Below, one piece after another: positions 9,013-18,517 of a DNA stretch of 64,000 bases. A program made the translations under genes and the position numbers. This DNA comes from Candidatus Flavonifractor merdavium. Lineage in GTDB: Bacteria; Bacillota; Clostridia; Oscillospirales; Oscillospiraceae. Under the pieces are notes generated by a model. It searched no databases. It was not told the origin of the DNA and saw nothing but the letters and a program-made list of their open reading frames with translations. Position 1 is the first letter of the stretch, and every line of letters starts with the position of its first letter. The stretch spans positions 16,148-80,147 of the forward strand of contig DWXF01000030.1 in the NCBI GenBank assembly GCA_019119335.1, written 5' to 3'.

Positions 9013-9429
9013 ATGAACATCGCGTTGATGAGCCACGATCGAAAAAAAGAACTGATGGTCCAGTTCTGCATCGCCTACTGCGGTATTTTATCCAAGCATA
9101 CGATCTGTGCCACCAACACGACGGGTCGTCTGGTAGCGGAGGCCACAGGCCTGCCGGTGCAGCTCTTCCTCTCCCATGAGCACGGGGGCAGCCAGCAGAT
9201 TGGCGCCCGCATCGCCTACAACGAGATTGACATGGTGCTCTTTTTCTCCGATCCCCAGTCCAACGATCTGGACGCGGATTTACAGTATATCACCCGCCTG
9301 TGCGACCAGAACAACGTGCCCTACGCCACCAACGTGGCCACGGCGGAGATCCTGATCCACGGCCTGGAGCGGGGCGATCTGGACTGGCGGGATATCGTCA
9401 ATCCCAAAACCAAGCCCTTTACCGCCTGA
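9013..9429 (+). CDS. mgsA: Methylglyoxal synthase
   Basis: MNIALMSHDRKKELM; EHGGSQQIGARIAYNEIDMVLFFSDP. Confidence 0.93.
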   Translation: MNIALMSHDRKKELMVQFCIAYCGILSKHTICATNTTGRLVAEATGLPVQLFLSHEHGGSQQIGARIAYNEIDMVLFFSDPQSNDLDADLQYITRLCDQNNVPYATNVATAEILIHGLERGDLDWRDIVNPKTKPFTA

Positions 9430-9506
9430 ATTTTCCGAAATTCATTGACATTTGGTGTGTTTTGGCATACGATTGCAAGCGGACTACCGCCCAACACAAC
9501 GAAAGC

Positions 9507-9546
9507 AGGCGCTTTCGTCCCGTGACAAGGGACGGGAGCGCCTTTT
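9507..9546 (+). terminator. Intrinsic terminator between mgsA and hisS
   Basis: aGGCGCTttcGTCCCgtgacaaGGGACgggAGCGCCtttttac. Confidence 0.7.
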
Positions 9547-9572
9547 TACTCTCAGAATAAAGGAGCGTTACT

Positions 9573-10925
9573 ATGGCTCAGGTAAAACCCCGCACCCTCT
9601 CCGGCTTTATGGAGCTGCTGCCCGCCCGGCAGGTGCAGTTCGACCGGATGGTGGACATTTTACGGAAAAACTACTCCCTCTACGGCTTCACCCCCCTGGA
9701 CACCCCGGCGGTGGAGGCGGCGGAGGTGCTGCTGGCCAAGGGCGGCGGCGAGACCGAAAAGCAGATCTACCGCTTTCAGAAGGGCGATACCGACCTGGCC
9801 CTGCGGTTTGACCTGACGGTGCCCCTGGCCAAGTACGTGGCCCTCCACCAGAACGAGCTCACCTTCCCCTTCCGCCGGTTCCAGATCGCCAAGGTCTACC
9901 GGGGGGAGCGGGCCCAGAAGGGCCGCTACCGGGAGTTCTATCAGGCGGATATCGACGTCATCGGCGACGGTTCCCTGGACATCATCAACGAGGCGGAGAT
10001 CCCCGCCATCATCTACAAGACCTTCACCGCCCTGGGTCTGAGCCGGTTCAAGATCCGGGTGAACAACCGGAAGGTGCTCAACGGCCTGTTCGCCATCCTG
10101 GGCCTGGAGGAGCAGGCCGGGGACGTGATGCGCACCATCGACAAGCTGGAGAAGATCGGCCCGGAGAAGGTGAAGGCCATTCTGACGGATGACTGCTCCG
10201 TTTCCGCCCAGGCCGCCGACTCCCTGCTGACCCTGCTGGCCGCCGACGACCCCATGGCCGCTCTGGAGCCCTTCAAGGGCAAGAACGAGCTGTTCGACCA
10301 GGGCGTGTCCGAGCTGTCCACCGTGGTGGGCTACCTGTCCGCCTTCGGCGTGCCGGAGGACCACTTTATGGTGGACCTCACCATCGCCCGGGGCCTGGAC
10401 TACTACACCGGCACCGTGTACGAGACCGTCATGCTGGACCACCCGGAGGTGGGTTCCATCTGCTCCGGCGGCCGCTATGACAACTTAGCGGAATATTATA
10501 CCGATAAACAACTCCCCGGAGTGGGCATTTCCATCGGTCTCACCCGTCTGTTCTCTGTGCTGGAGGCCCAGGGCTACCTGAACGACGGCCTGGTCACCGC
10601 TCCGGCGGACGTGCTGATCCTGCCCATGACCGAGGACCTCTCCCCCGCCATCTCCTTCGCCACCGCCCTGCGGGAGGCAGGGGTGCGGGCCCAGCTCCAC
10701 TGCGAGAAAAAGAAGTTCAAGCAAAAGCTGTCCTACGCGGACAAGCTGGCCATCCCCTACGCCGCCTTCCTGGGCGAGGACGAGATCGCCCAGGGCAAGG
10801 TGACGGTGAAGGATCTGACCTCCGGCGAACAGAACACCCTCACCCCCGCGGAGGCGGTGGCCCTGGTGCAGGCCGGGCTGGCCCGGCGCTCCGCCGGCGC
10901 CCCCATCACCGAGCCCCAGCTTTAA
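9573..10925 (+). CDS. hisS: Histidyl-tRNA synthetase
   Basis: LALRFDLTVPLAKYVA; RRFQIAKVYRGERAQKGRYREFYQADIDVIG; RGLDYYTGTVYE. Confidence 0.97.
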   Translation: MAQVKPRTLSGFMELLPARQVQFDRMVDILRKNYSLYGFTPLDTPAVEAAEVLLAKGGGETEKQIYRFQKGDTDLALRFDLTVPLAKYVALHQNELTFPFRRFQIAKVYRGERAQKGRYREFYQADIDVIGDGSLDIINEAEIPAIIYKTFTALGLSRFKIRVNNRKVLNGLFAILGLEEQAGDVMRTIDKLEKIGPEKVKAILTDDCSVSAQAADSLLTLLAADDPMAALEPFKGKNELFDQGVSELSTVVGYLSAFGVPEDHFMVDLTIARGLDYYTGTVYETVMLDHPEVGSICSGGRYDNLAEYYTDKQLPGVGISIGLTRLFSVLEAQGYLNDGLVTAPADVLILPMTEDLSPAISFATALREAGVRAQLHCEKKKFKQKLSYADKLAIPYAAFLGEDEIAQGKVTVKDLTSGEQNTLTPAEAVALVQAGLARRSAGAPITEPQL

Positions 10926-10987
10926 TGGAACTTTCCCCCCTGATTTCCGTCTAACCGGATAACATCCATATCGAGGAGGAATATTCT

Positions 10988-11923
10988 ATGAAGAAGCTGG
11001 CCGCTCTGATTCTGGCCGCCGCCCTGACGGTGGGCTCCGCCGCCGCCATCACCCCCGAGGAGGCCTTCCCCGCCAAAAACACCTACCCCGGCTATTCTGA
11101 CGTAGCCGATACCGCCTGGTACGCCGACGCCGCCCAGGTGTGCTATGAGGTGGGGCTGATCACCGGCACCGACACCGGATTCTCCCCCGACAAAATCCTC
11201 ACCGTAGGCGAGGTGGCCGCCATCGCCGCCCGGATGAACGAGGCCATTACCGGAGAACCCATCCCTATGGCCACCCCCGCCGCCGGAGAGACCCTGCCCT
11301 GGTACTTCTCCTATGTGACCTACCTGGAAAAGCTGGGCATCGACGTGCCCGACCCGGAGAAGGGAGCCACCCGGCTGGAGCTGCTCACCCTCATGGGCGG
11401 CGTGATCCCGGAGGACATGCTCTCCCCCATCAACACCATCACCGCTCTGCCTGACACCGATGACGCCACGGTGCTCCGCTTCTATAACGCGGGCATCCTC
11501 ACCGGCGTGGACGCCTGGGGCACCTTCGCCCCCGACAAGAGCCTGACCCGGGCGGAGACTGCCGCCCTGGTGGCCCGTGTGGCCCGGCCGGAGCTGCGGG
11601 AGAGCTTCACCCCCGCCGACTACACCCTGTTTACCGCCGCCTACCTGAAGCCCTCCGACGTGCTCTTTACCAACGGCACCACCGCCGGACAGTATCTGCC
11701 CTACGTGCAGGAGCTCATCGACGGTCTGGAGGCCGACTGCGCCGCCGCCGGTATGGAGTTCAACTGGTTCAACACCGTAGACGGCGTGGAGTTCCTGGAC
11801 TACGTGAAGAACACCGCCCTGACCCGCTTCGGGGTCACCGCCAAGGACGGTACCGACCTGTACAAGAACTTCGACATGCAGGTATATTACAGCCGGTACC
11901 TGGATCTGAAGGGCAATACCTGA
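10988..11923 (+). CDS. Secreted SLH-domain protein
   Basis: Signal peptide MKKLAALILAAALTVGSAAA; SLH-like repeats (YSDVADTAWYADAAQVCYEVGLITGTD; FAPDKSLTRAETAALVAR). Confidence 0.8.
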   Translation: MKKLAALILAAALTVGSAAAITPEEAFPAKNTYPGYSDVADTAWYADAAQVCYEVGLITGTDTGFSPDKILTVGEVAAIAARMNEAITGEPIPMATPAAGETLPWYFSYVTYLEKLGIDVPDPEKGATRLELLTLMGGVIPEDMLSPINTITALPDTDDATVLRFYNAGILTGVDAWGTFAPDKSLTRAETAALVARVARPELRESFTPADYTLFTAAYLKPSDVLFTNGTTAGQYLPYVQELIDGLEADCAAAGMEFNWFNTVDGVEFLDYVKNTALTRFGVTAKDGTDLYKNFDMQVYYSRYLDLKGNT

Positions 11924-11974
11924 TTCTGTTTTGTTATATAAAATCTTTTGATTACGATATGGAGTTGATTTTTC

Positions 11975-13774
11975 ATGGATAACGTGCGCACCCACTACCG
12001 CACCCACTCCTGTGGGGAGCTCCGGATGGAGCATGTGGGCCAGAGCGTCACCCTGGCGGGCTTTCTGGAAAACTTCCGTGAGGTAGGGGCCAACCTGGGC
12101 TTTCTGGTGCTGCGGGACTTCTACGGCACCACTCAGGTGGTGGCCGAGACCGAGGAGATGGTCAAGACCATCAAGGCCCTGAACAAGGAGTCCACCGTGG
12201 CCGTCACCGGCGTGGTGCGGGAGCGGGACAGCAAGAACCCCAAGCTGCCCACCGGCGACATTGAGGTGGTGCCGGAGCGCATCGAGGTGCTGGGCCGCTG
12301 CCGCCACAACGAGCTGCCCTTCCAGGTCAACCGCAGCCGGGAGGCCGACGAGACCCAGCGGCTGAAGTACCGCTACCTGGACCTGCGCAACCCGGAGGTG
12401 AAAAACAACATCATCCTCCGCTCCCAGGTGGTGGCGGCCCTGCGCGCGTCCATGATCGACCACGGCTTCATGGAGATCACCACCCCCATTCTTACCGCAT
12501 CTTCTCCCGAGGGCGCCCGGGACTACCTGGTGCCCAGCCGGAAGCATCCCGGCAAATTCTACGCCCTGCCCCAGGCCCCCCAGCAGTTCAAGCAGCTGCT
12601 GATGGCCTCTGGCTTTGACAAGTACTTCCAGATTGCCCCCTGCTTCCGGGACGAGGACGCCCGGGGCGACCGCTCCCCCGGCGAGTTCTACCAGCTGGAC
12701 ATGGAGATGGCCTTTGCCGGGCAGGAGGACGTGTTCGCCGTGCTGGAGGACGTGCTGCCCCCCATCTTCGCCAAGTTTGGCACCTACAACGTGGCCTCTG
12801 AGGCCCCCTTCCGCCGGATCTCCTATCTGGAGGCCATGGACAAGTACGGCTCGGACAAGCCCGACCTGCGTATTGACCTGACGGTGACCGACGCCACCGA
12901 GGCGCTGGCGGGCTGCGGCTTCGGCCCCTTCGAGGGCAACACCGTCAAGGCGGTGGTGGTGTCCGGCTTTGAGGGCACCCGCAAGCAGATCGACGGCATC
13001 TGCAACGAGGTGGAGGTCCAGTCCGGCAACAAGGCATACTGGTTCCGCTACGACGAGAACGGCGAGATCGTGGGCGGCATTTCCAAGTTCGTCCAGCCCA
13101 TCAAGGACGCGGTGGTGTCCGCCCTGGGGCTGGAGAAGGGCTGCTTCGTAGGCCTCACCGCCGGCAAGCTGCTCACCGCCCAGAAGACCGCCGGCGTGCT
13201 GCGCACCAAGCTGGGCAACTTCTGCCCCAACCACATGGACAAGGAGCGGTACGAGTTCTGCTGGATCGTGGACTTCCCCATGTACGAGATCGGCGAGGAG
13301 TCCGGCGAGCTGGAGTTCTGCCACAACCCCTTCTCCATGCCCAACGGCGGTTTGGAGATTCTGAAAAAGGCCGCTGCCGGTGAGGTGGACCCCCTGTCCA
13401 TCACCGCCTTCCAGTACGACCTGGTGTGCAACGGCGTGGAGCTGTCCTCCGGCGCGGTGCGGAACCACGACCCGGAGATTATGCTGGAGGCCTTCCAGCT
13501 GGTGCGGCTGGGAGAGGACGACGTGAAGAGCAAGTTCCCCGCCATGTACAACGCCTTCACCTACGGCGCGCCCCCGCACGCCGGTATCGCCCCCGGCGTG
13601 GACCGGATGGTGATGCTGCTGGCCGGAGAGGACTCCATCCGGGAGATCATCCCCTTCCCCATGAACAAGAACGCCCAGGATCTGATGATGGGCGCTCCCA
13701 GCTTCGTCACCCAGGCCCAGCTGGACGAGCTGAACATCGTGTGTACCAAGAAAGAGGAAGAGAGCGCCGAATAA
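11975..13774 (+). CDS. aspS: Aspartyl-tRNA synthetase
   Basis: THSCGELRMEHVGQSVTLAGFLENFREVGANLGFLVLRD; FRDEDARGDRSPGEFYQLDMEMAF; GIAPGVDRMVMLLAGEDSIREIIPFPMNK. Confidence 0.98.
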   Translation: MDNVRTHYRTHSCGELRMEHVGQSVTLAGFLENFREVGANLGFLVLRDFYGTTQVVAETEEMVKTIKALNKESTVAVTGVVRERDSKNPKLPTGDIEVVPERIEVLGRCRHNELPFQVNRSREADETQRLKYRYLDLRNPEVKNNIILRSQVVAALRASMIDHGFMEITTPILTASSPEGARDYLVPSRKHPGKFYALPQAPQQFKQLLMASGFDKYFQIAPCFRDEDARGDRSPGEFYQLDMEMAFAGQEDVFAVLEDVLPPIFAKFGTYNVASEAPFRRISYLEAMDKYGSDKPDLRIDLTVTDATEALAGCGFGPFEGNTVKAVVVSGFEGTRKQIDGICNEVEVQSGNKAYWFRYDENGEIVGGISKFVQPIKDAVVSALGLEKGCFVGLTAGKLLTAQKTAGVLRTKLGNFCPNHMDKERYEFCWIVDFPMYEIGEESGELEFCHNPFSMPNGGLEILKKAAAGEVDPLSITAFQYDLVCNGVELSSGAVRNHDPEIMLEAFQLVRLGEDDVKSKFPAMYNAFTYGAPPHAGIAPGVDRMVMLLAGEDSIREIIPFPMNKNAQDLMMGAPSFVTQAQLDELNIVCTKKEEESAE

Positions 13775-13787
13775 GCGCCCTTACGGA

Positions 13788-13824
13788 AAAACCCCGGCGG
13801 AGTCAATCCGACTCCGCCGGGGTT
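13788..13824. terminator. Bidirectional intrinsic terminator
   Basis: AAACCCCGGCGGAGTcaatccgACTCCGCCGGGGTTT. Confidence 0.85.
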
Positions 13825-14015
13825 TCTGTCTTTGGTGTGACGATCAGCTCAAACAGGCGCTCAGCTTTGGGCGGCGCGCCGCCCGCCGCCTTCCATCCCG
13901 CAGCAAAGGCCAGACGTACCATGGAAAACAGGTAGCTTTCCGCCTCGTCATACTCATGCCGCTCCAAGAAGTTGGAAAAGGCCTCTTCAAATTCGTTTGT
14001 GTACATATCCATCAC
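13803..14015 (-). CDS. Small hypothetical protein
   Basis: ORF MDMYTNEFEEAFSNFLERHEYDEAESYLFSMVRLAFAAGW..., divergent from an RHH gene; its C-terminus overlaps the terminator, so boundaries are uncertain. Confidence 0.5.
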   Translation of the reverse strand: MMDMYTNEFEEAFSNFLERHEYDEAESYLFSMVRLAFAAGWKAAGGAPPKAERLFELIVTPKTETPAESD

Positions 14016-14017
14016 CT

Positions 14018-14048
14018 GAGTAAGATTATAGGCGATAATATCTTACTC
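14018..14048. promoter_or_regulatory. Inverted repeat, putative operator between divergent small genes
   Basis: GAGTAAGAT (14018-14026) and ATCTTACTC (14040-14048), immediately upstream of the minus-strand start. Confidence 0.55.
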
Positions 14049-14095
14049 GTCAATATTCTATCGTATTTAGTGGTATATATTGTTCTGGTGATAAT

Positions 14096-14254
14096 ATGAA
14101 GCCACTAAAAAATAAAGTCAGTCTGACCTTGGATCAGCCCGTTCTCGAAAAAATACAAAAGCTGGCCGAACAGCAGGATCGCTCTCTGTCCAGCTATATC
14201 AATCTGGTGCTCCGCGCCCATCTGGAAGCATTGGAGCATAAAACGAATCCATGA
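14096..14254 (+). CDS. Ribbon-helix-helix (Arc/CopG-like) small protein, 52 aa
   Basis: ATG 14096 to TGA 14252-14254: MKPLKNKVSLTLDQPVLEKIQKLAEQQDRSLSSYINLVLRAHLEALEHKTNP. Too short for the supplied ORF track. Confidence 0.75.
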   Translation: MKPLKNKVSLTLDQPVLEKIQKLAEQQDRSLSSYINLVLRAHLEALEHKTNP

Positions 14255-14273
14255 GGGTTACGCCCTCCGGGGG

Positions 14274-14399
14274 GTCCGCTTTCCACTGGCGGAAAGCGGA
14301 CGGAAAGGCCAATTAAGGCGGGGGATTTCGATTTCCCCCGCCTTAATAATCCACCCCTTAAAACGACCAATCAGGGGGGCCTGCGGGCCCCCCTATTGG
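14274..14399. repeat. Array of three strong intergenic hairpins
   Basis: Stems: GTCCGCTTTCC/GGAAAGCGGAC (14274-14301), ATTAAGGCGGGGGA/TCCCCCGCCTTAAT (14312-14347), CCAAT..GGGGGGCC/GGCCCCCC.ATTGG (14367-14399). Confidence 0.85.
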
Positions 14400-14446
14400 A
14401 TGTACCCCCCGGGGAGAGCGCTTGCTCCACCTGACCCGTTGGAAAT

Positions 14447-14483
14447 AGAAAGACCTGCCGCATCACACAGCAGGTCTTTTTTT
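14447..14483 (+). terminator. Intrinsic terminator
   Basis: AAAGACCTGCcgcatcacacaGCAGGTCTTTTTTT. Confidence 0.75.
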
Positions 14484-14485
14484 CA

Positions 14486-14515
14486 TTATTCCTCGTCCAG
14501 CTTGAGGACGGCCAC
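14486..14515 (-). other. Second copy of LepA C-terminal codons (VAVLKLDEE*) downstream of lepA
   Basis: Minus strand GTGGCCGTCCTCAAGCTGGACGAGGAATAA; lepA itself ends ATGGCTGTGCTTAAATTGGACGAAGAGTAA. Confidence 0.8.
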
Positions 14516-14599
14516 CGCAGCGTTAAGCAAACGTGCCGGTGGCACGTTTGTAGCGTAGGCCGCAGCGGCTATGCCGCGAGGAGGGAACTTTGCGGATGC

Positions 14600-16408
14600 T
14601 TACTCTTCGTCCAATTTAAGCACAGCCATAAACGCCTCGGTGGGAATCTGCACCGTGCCCAGAGAGCGCATCTTCTTTTTGCCCTCTTTCTGCTTCTCCA
14701 GCAGCTTTTTCTTCCGGGTGATATCGCCGCCGTAGCACTTGGCCAGCACGTCCTTCCGCATGGCCTTGACGGTCTCCCGGGCGATGATTTTGCCGCCGAT
14801 GGCGGCCTGCACCGGTACCTCAAACAGCTGGCGGGGAATGTTTTCCTTCAGCTTCTCGCACAGCTTTCTGGCCCGGGGATAGGCCTTGTCCTTGTGGGCA
14901 ATGAAGGAGAGAGCGTCCACCTGGTCGCCGTTGAGGAGCATATCCACCTTCACCAGTTCGGAGGGCTCGTACCGGTCCATCTCGTAGTCCAGGGAGGCGT
15001 ACCCCTTGGTGCGGGCCTTCAGGGTGTCGAAGAAATCGTAAATGATCTCCCCAAGGGGCATGGAGTAATGCAGCTCCACCAGGTTGGTGTCCAGGTACTG
15101 CATATCCTTGTACTCCCCCCGCCGCTCCTGGCACATGGGCATGATGTTGCCCACATAGTCGGGGGGCGTGACGATGGACACCTTGGCGTAGGGCTCCTCC
15201 GCCATCTGGATCACCGCCGGGTCGGGGTAGTTGTGGGGGTTATCCACCATGACCACGCTGCCGTCGGTCTTGGTGATGCGGTAGATGACGGAGGGCAGGG
15301 TGGTAATGAGATCCAGGTCAAACTCCCGCTCCAGCCGCTCCTGGATGATTTCCATATGGAGCATGCCCAAAAAGCCGCACCGAAAGCCGAAGCCCAGGGC
15401 GGCGGAGGACTCCGGCTCAAAGGACAGGGAGGCGTCATTGAGCTGGAGCTTTTCCAGGGCGTCCCGCAGGTCGGGGTACTTGGAGCCGTCCTCGGTGTAG
15501 ATGCCGCAGTACACCATGGCCCGGGCGGGGCGGTAGCCGGGCAGAGGCTCGGCGGCAGGCTTTTCCGCCCCGGTAATGGTATCGCCCACCTGGGTGTCCT
15601 TTACGTTCTTGATGGAGGCGGTGAAATAGCCCACTTCTCCGGCGATGAGCTCCTTGCAGCTCTCCATGCCCAGGGGCAGCAGATGGCCGCACTCCAGCAC
15701 CTGATAGGTGGCGCCGGAGGCCATCAGCTTCACGCTCATGCCGGCCTTGATGGTGCCCTCCATCACCCGGAAGTAGACGATAACTCCCCGGTAGGCGTCG
15801 TACTGGCTGTCGAAGATCAGGGCCTTCAGGGGAGCCGCCGGGTCCCCCTTGGGGGCGGGGACATTCTTTACAATGTCCTCCAGCACGGCGGGGATGTTGA
15901 TGCCCACCTTGGCGGAGATCTCGGGAGCGTCCTGGGCGGGAATACCGATGATGTTCTCAATCTCGTCCTTTACCCGCTGGGGATCGGCGGCGGGCAGGTC
16001 GATCTTGTTCACTACCGGCAGGATCTCCAGGTCGTGCTCCATAGCCAAGAAGGTATTGGCCAAAGTCTGGGCCTCGATGCCCTGGGCCGCGTCCACCACC
16101 AGGATGGCCCCCTCGCAGGCGGCCAGGGACCGGGACACCTCGTAGTTGAAGTCCACGTGGCCCGGGGTGTCGATGAGATTGAGCTCATAGGTATTGCCGT
16201 CCTCAGCCTGGTAGTTCAGCCTCACCGCCCGGGCCTTGATGGTGATGCCACGCTCCCGCTCCAGGTCCATGTTGTCCAGCAGCTGGGACTCCATCTCCCG
16301 GGCGGTGACGGCGTTGCACAGCTCAATGAGCCGGTCGGACAGGGTGGATTTTCCGTGGTCAATGTGGGCAATAATGGAAAAATTGCGGATTTTGGATTGA
16401 TCGGTCAT
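14600..16408 (-). CDS. lepA: Elongation factor 4 (LepA)
   Basis: [60 protein letters not shown]. Confidence 0.98.
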   Translation of the reverse strand: MTDQSKIRNFSIIAHIDHGKSTLSDRLIELCNAVTAREMESQLLDNMDLERERGITIKARAVRLNYQAEDGNTYELNLIDTPGHVDFNYEVSRSLAACEGAILVVDAAQGIEAQTLANTFLAMEHDLEILPVVNKIDLPAADPQRVKDEIENIIGIPAQDAPEISAKVGINIPAVLEDIVKNVPAPKGDPAAPLKALIFDSQYDAYRGVIVYFRVMEGTIKAGMSVKLMASGATYQVLECGHLLPLGMESCKELIAGEVGYFTASIKNVKDTQVGDTITGAEKPAAEPLPGYRPARAMVYCGIYTEDGSKYPDLRDALEKLQLNDASLSFEPESSAALGFGFRCGFLGMLHMEIIQERLEREFDLDLITTLPSVIYRITKTDGSVVMVDNPHNYPDPAVIQMAEEPYAKVSIVTPPDYVGNIMPMCQERRGEYKDMQYLDTNLVELHYSMPLGEIIYDFFDTLKARTKGYASLDYEMDRYEPSELVKVDMLLNGDQVDALSFIAHKDKAYPRARKLCEKLKENIPRQLFEVPVQAAIGGKIIARETVKAMRKDVLAKCYGGDITRKKKLLEKQKEGKKKMRSLGTVQIPTEAFMAVLKLDEE

Positions 16409-16438
16409 AGACAAAAAACCTCCGTGGTGTAACTGGCG

Positions 16439-17137
16439 TCAGTTTTTCTCGGCGCGGGCCACCCTGCGGCAGTTCACCCGCTCCCCGGTGGTGTGGATGA
16501 TCTGCAGCAGAGACTGGTACAATCCGGGATAGCTCTCCCGCAGGGCATCGTTGTTCATGGGCGGGAAGCTCCCCTTCTCCTTCACGTGGCAGGCCAGGGC
16601 GTCCACATACTCCGCCTCGGTGCAGATCATGTCGGCGAAGGGGATGCCCGCCATGAACTGCCGGGCGGTCACGGAGAAAAAGTCCTCGTTCTGGGTGCCG
16701 TCCGCCCGGTACAGGTGGCGGAACAGCTTGTAGATGGCGGTGCCCAGGTAGTCGGCGGCGGCGTTGATGGCCTCCTTCTTCCCGGTCTTGCCCAGCAGGT
16801 CAAAGAGCACGCCGATGGAGTTCACCAGCAGCTTCTTGTTCAGGGTGGCCAGGATGGAGCCGTGGAGCACGTTGTCCTTCTCGGAGGAGTAATCGTACAG
16901 CTCCTCGGCGGCGATGGTGGTGCCGTCCCGGCTCAGGGTGCGGCCCAGCAGAAAGTCGGCCGACACGTTGTAGTAGTTGCAGGCCTTGACCACAAAGGCC
17001 AGGCCCGGCTCCCGGACGCCATTTTCATAGTGGGAGAGCAGCGCCTGACTGATGCCCAGCTCCTTGGCCGCCGCTCTCTGCGAGATGCCCTTCTCCTGCC
17101 GCAGCAGGGACAGGCAGCGAGGAAAATCAGAACTCAT
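16439..17137 (-). CDS. XRE-family transcriptional regulator
   Basis: N-terminal HTH: CLSLLRQEKGISQRAAAKELGISQALLSHYENGVREP. Start codon uncertain. Confidence 0.85.
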   Translation of the reverse strand: MSSDFPRCLSLLRQEKGISQRAAAKELGISQALLSHYENGVREPGLAFVVKACNYYNVSADFLLGRTLSRDGTTIAAEELYDYSSEKDNVLHGSILATLNKKLLVNSIGVLFDLLGKTGKKEAINAAADYLGTAIYKLFRHLYRADGTQNEDFFSVTARQFMAGIPFADMICTEAEYVDALACHVKEKGSFPPMNNDALRESYPGLYQSLLQIIHTTGERVNCRRVARAEKN

Positions 17138-17320
17138 AACACACCTCATACAAAAACAGTAGGTATAGTATATATGCTTAAATACAAAAAGTAAAGGTGA
17201 TTTTTTCACAATCTTCTGCCTTTTCATCATTGTAGTTTGTAGACTGGTAGGTGTATAATATTGTTATCGCCCCAAGAGGGCAAAAAATGACACGTGATTT
17301 TTATATGGAGGATGATACCA

Positions 17321-18304
17321 ATGGCTATTCACATGTTCCAGCAGCTCATTGACTCCCTGAAAAAGAGTCCCAAGAAGATTGTCTTTACCGAGGGCACCGA
17401 CCCCCGGATCCTGGAAGCCAGCGCCCGCCTGCTGGCCGGTACCTGGCTGGCCCCCATCCTGGTGGGCAAGGAGGATGAGGTGAAGGCCGCCGCGGAGGAG
17501 GCCGGCTTCAACATCCGGGGCGCCGAGATCATGGATCCCGAAACCTATCCCGATATGGACAACATGGTGCAGGCCATGGTGGAGCTGCGCCGCGGCAAGA
17601 TGACCGCCGACGAGTGCCGGGCTGCCCTGAAGCACGGCAACTACTTCGGCACCATGCTGGTGAAGATGGGCGTGGCCGACTGCCTGCTGGGCGGCGCCAC
17701 CTACTCCACCGCCGACACCGTCCGTCCCGCCCTGCAGCTCATCAAGACCAAGCCGGGCAACAAGATCGTGTCCTCCTGCTTCATTATGGTCCGTGAGGGC
17801 GTGGGCGACAACACCGTGCTGGCCATGGGCGACTGCGCCATCAACATCGACCCCACCGAGGACGAGCTGGTAGAGATCGGCCTGGAGTGCGCCAAGTGCG
17901 CCCGGACCTTCGGCATCGACCCCAAGGTGGCCTATCTGAGCTACTCCACCCACGGCTCCGGCAAGGGCGACACCGTGGACAAGATGCGCAACGCCTGCGC
18001 CAAGGCCAAGGCCGCCGCTCCCGAGCTGGCCATCGACGGCGAGATGCAGTTTGACGCCGCCGTCTCCCCCTCCGTGGGCCAGCTGAAGTTCCCCGGCTCC
18101 CCGGTGGCGGGCTACGCCAACACCTTTATTTTCCCCAACATCAACGCCGGCAACATCGGCTACAAGATTGCCCAGCGTCTGGGCAACTTCAGCGCCTACG
18201 GCCCCATCCTGCTGGGCCTGAACGCCCCCATCAACGACCTGTCCCGGGGCTGCAACGCCCAGGAGGTCTACTCCATGGCCATCATCACCGCGGCCCTGGC
18301 CTAA
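17321..18304 (+). CDS. pta: Phosphate acetyltransferase
   Basis: KIVFTEGTDPRILEASARLL; ADCLLGGATYSTADTVRPALQLI; FPNINAGNIGYKIAQRLG; YGPILLGLNAPINDLSRGC. Confidence 0.96.
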   Translation: MAIHMFQQLIDSLKKSPKKIVFTEGTDPRILEASARLLAGTWLAPILVGKEDEVKAAAEEAGFNIRGAEIMDPETYPDMDNMVQAMVELRRGKMTADECRAALKHGNYFGTMLVKMGVADCLLGGATYSTADTVRPALQLIKTKPGNKIVSSCFIMVREGVGDNTVLAMGDCAINIDPTEDELVEIGLECAKCARTFGIDPKVAYLSYSTHGSGKGDTVDKMRNACAKAKAAAPELAIDGEMQFDAAVSPSVGQLKFPGSPVAGYANTFIFPNINAGNIGYKIAQRLGNFSAYGPILLGLNAPINDLSRGCNAQEVYSMAIITAALA

Positions 18305-18319
18305 GCAATATCTCAGAAA

Positions 18320-18353
18320 CTGGAGCATCCTCCCCGGGTGCTCCAGTCTTTTT
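18320..18353 (+). terminator. Intrinsic terminator after pta
   Basis: CTGGAGCA..TGCTCCAG followed by tcttttt. Confidence 0.85.
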
Positions 18354-18517
18354 ATGGCCAGGGAGGAGACCTCCGCCCCCGCTCCAGCGGGGTCCGGCGC
18401 TATGCGCCGCCAAGCGTTTTGCGCCCTGAGGCGCAAAACCTTGATGCCGGGGCAATTCACTTGCTCCGGCAGAGTTTAATCTTTGGGGCCCCCGCAGACC
18501 GAAGGCCTGCGGGGAAC

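Noticed and set aside
10922-13579. 885-aa minus-strand ORF antisense to the SLH gene and aspS
   Set aside because: Low-complexity antisense translation with no recognizable domain; true genes are on plus.
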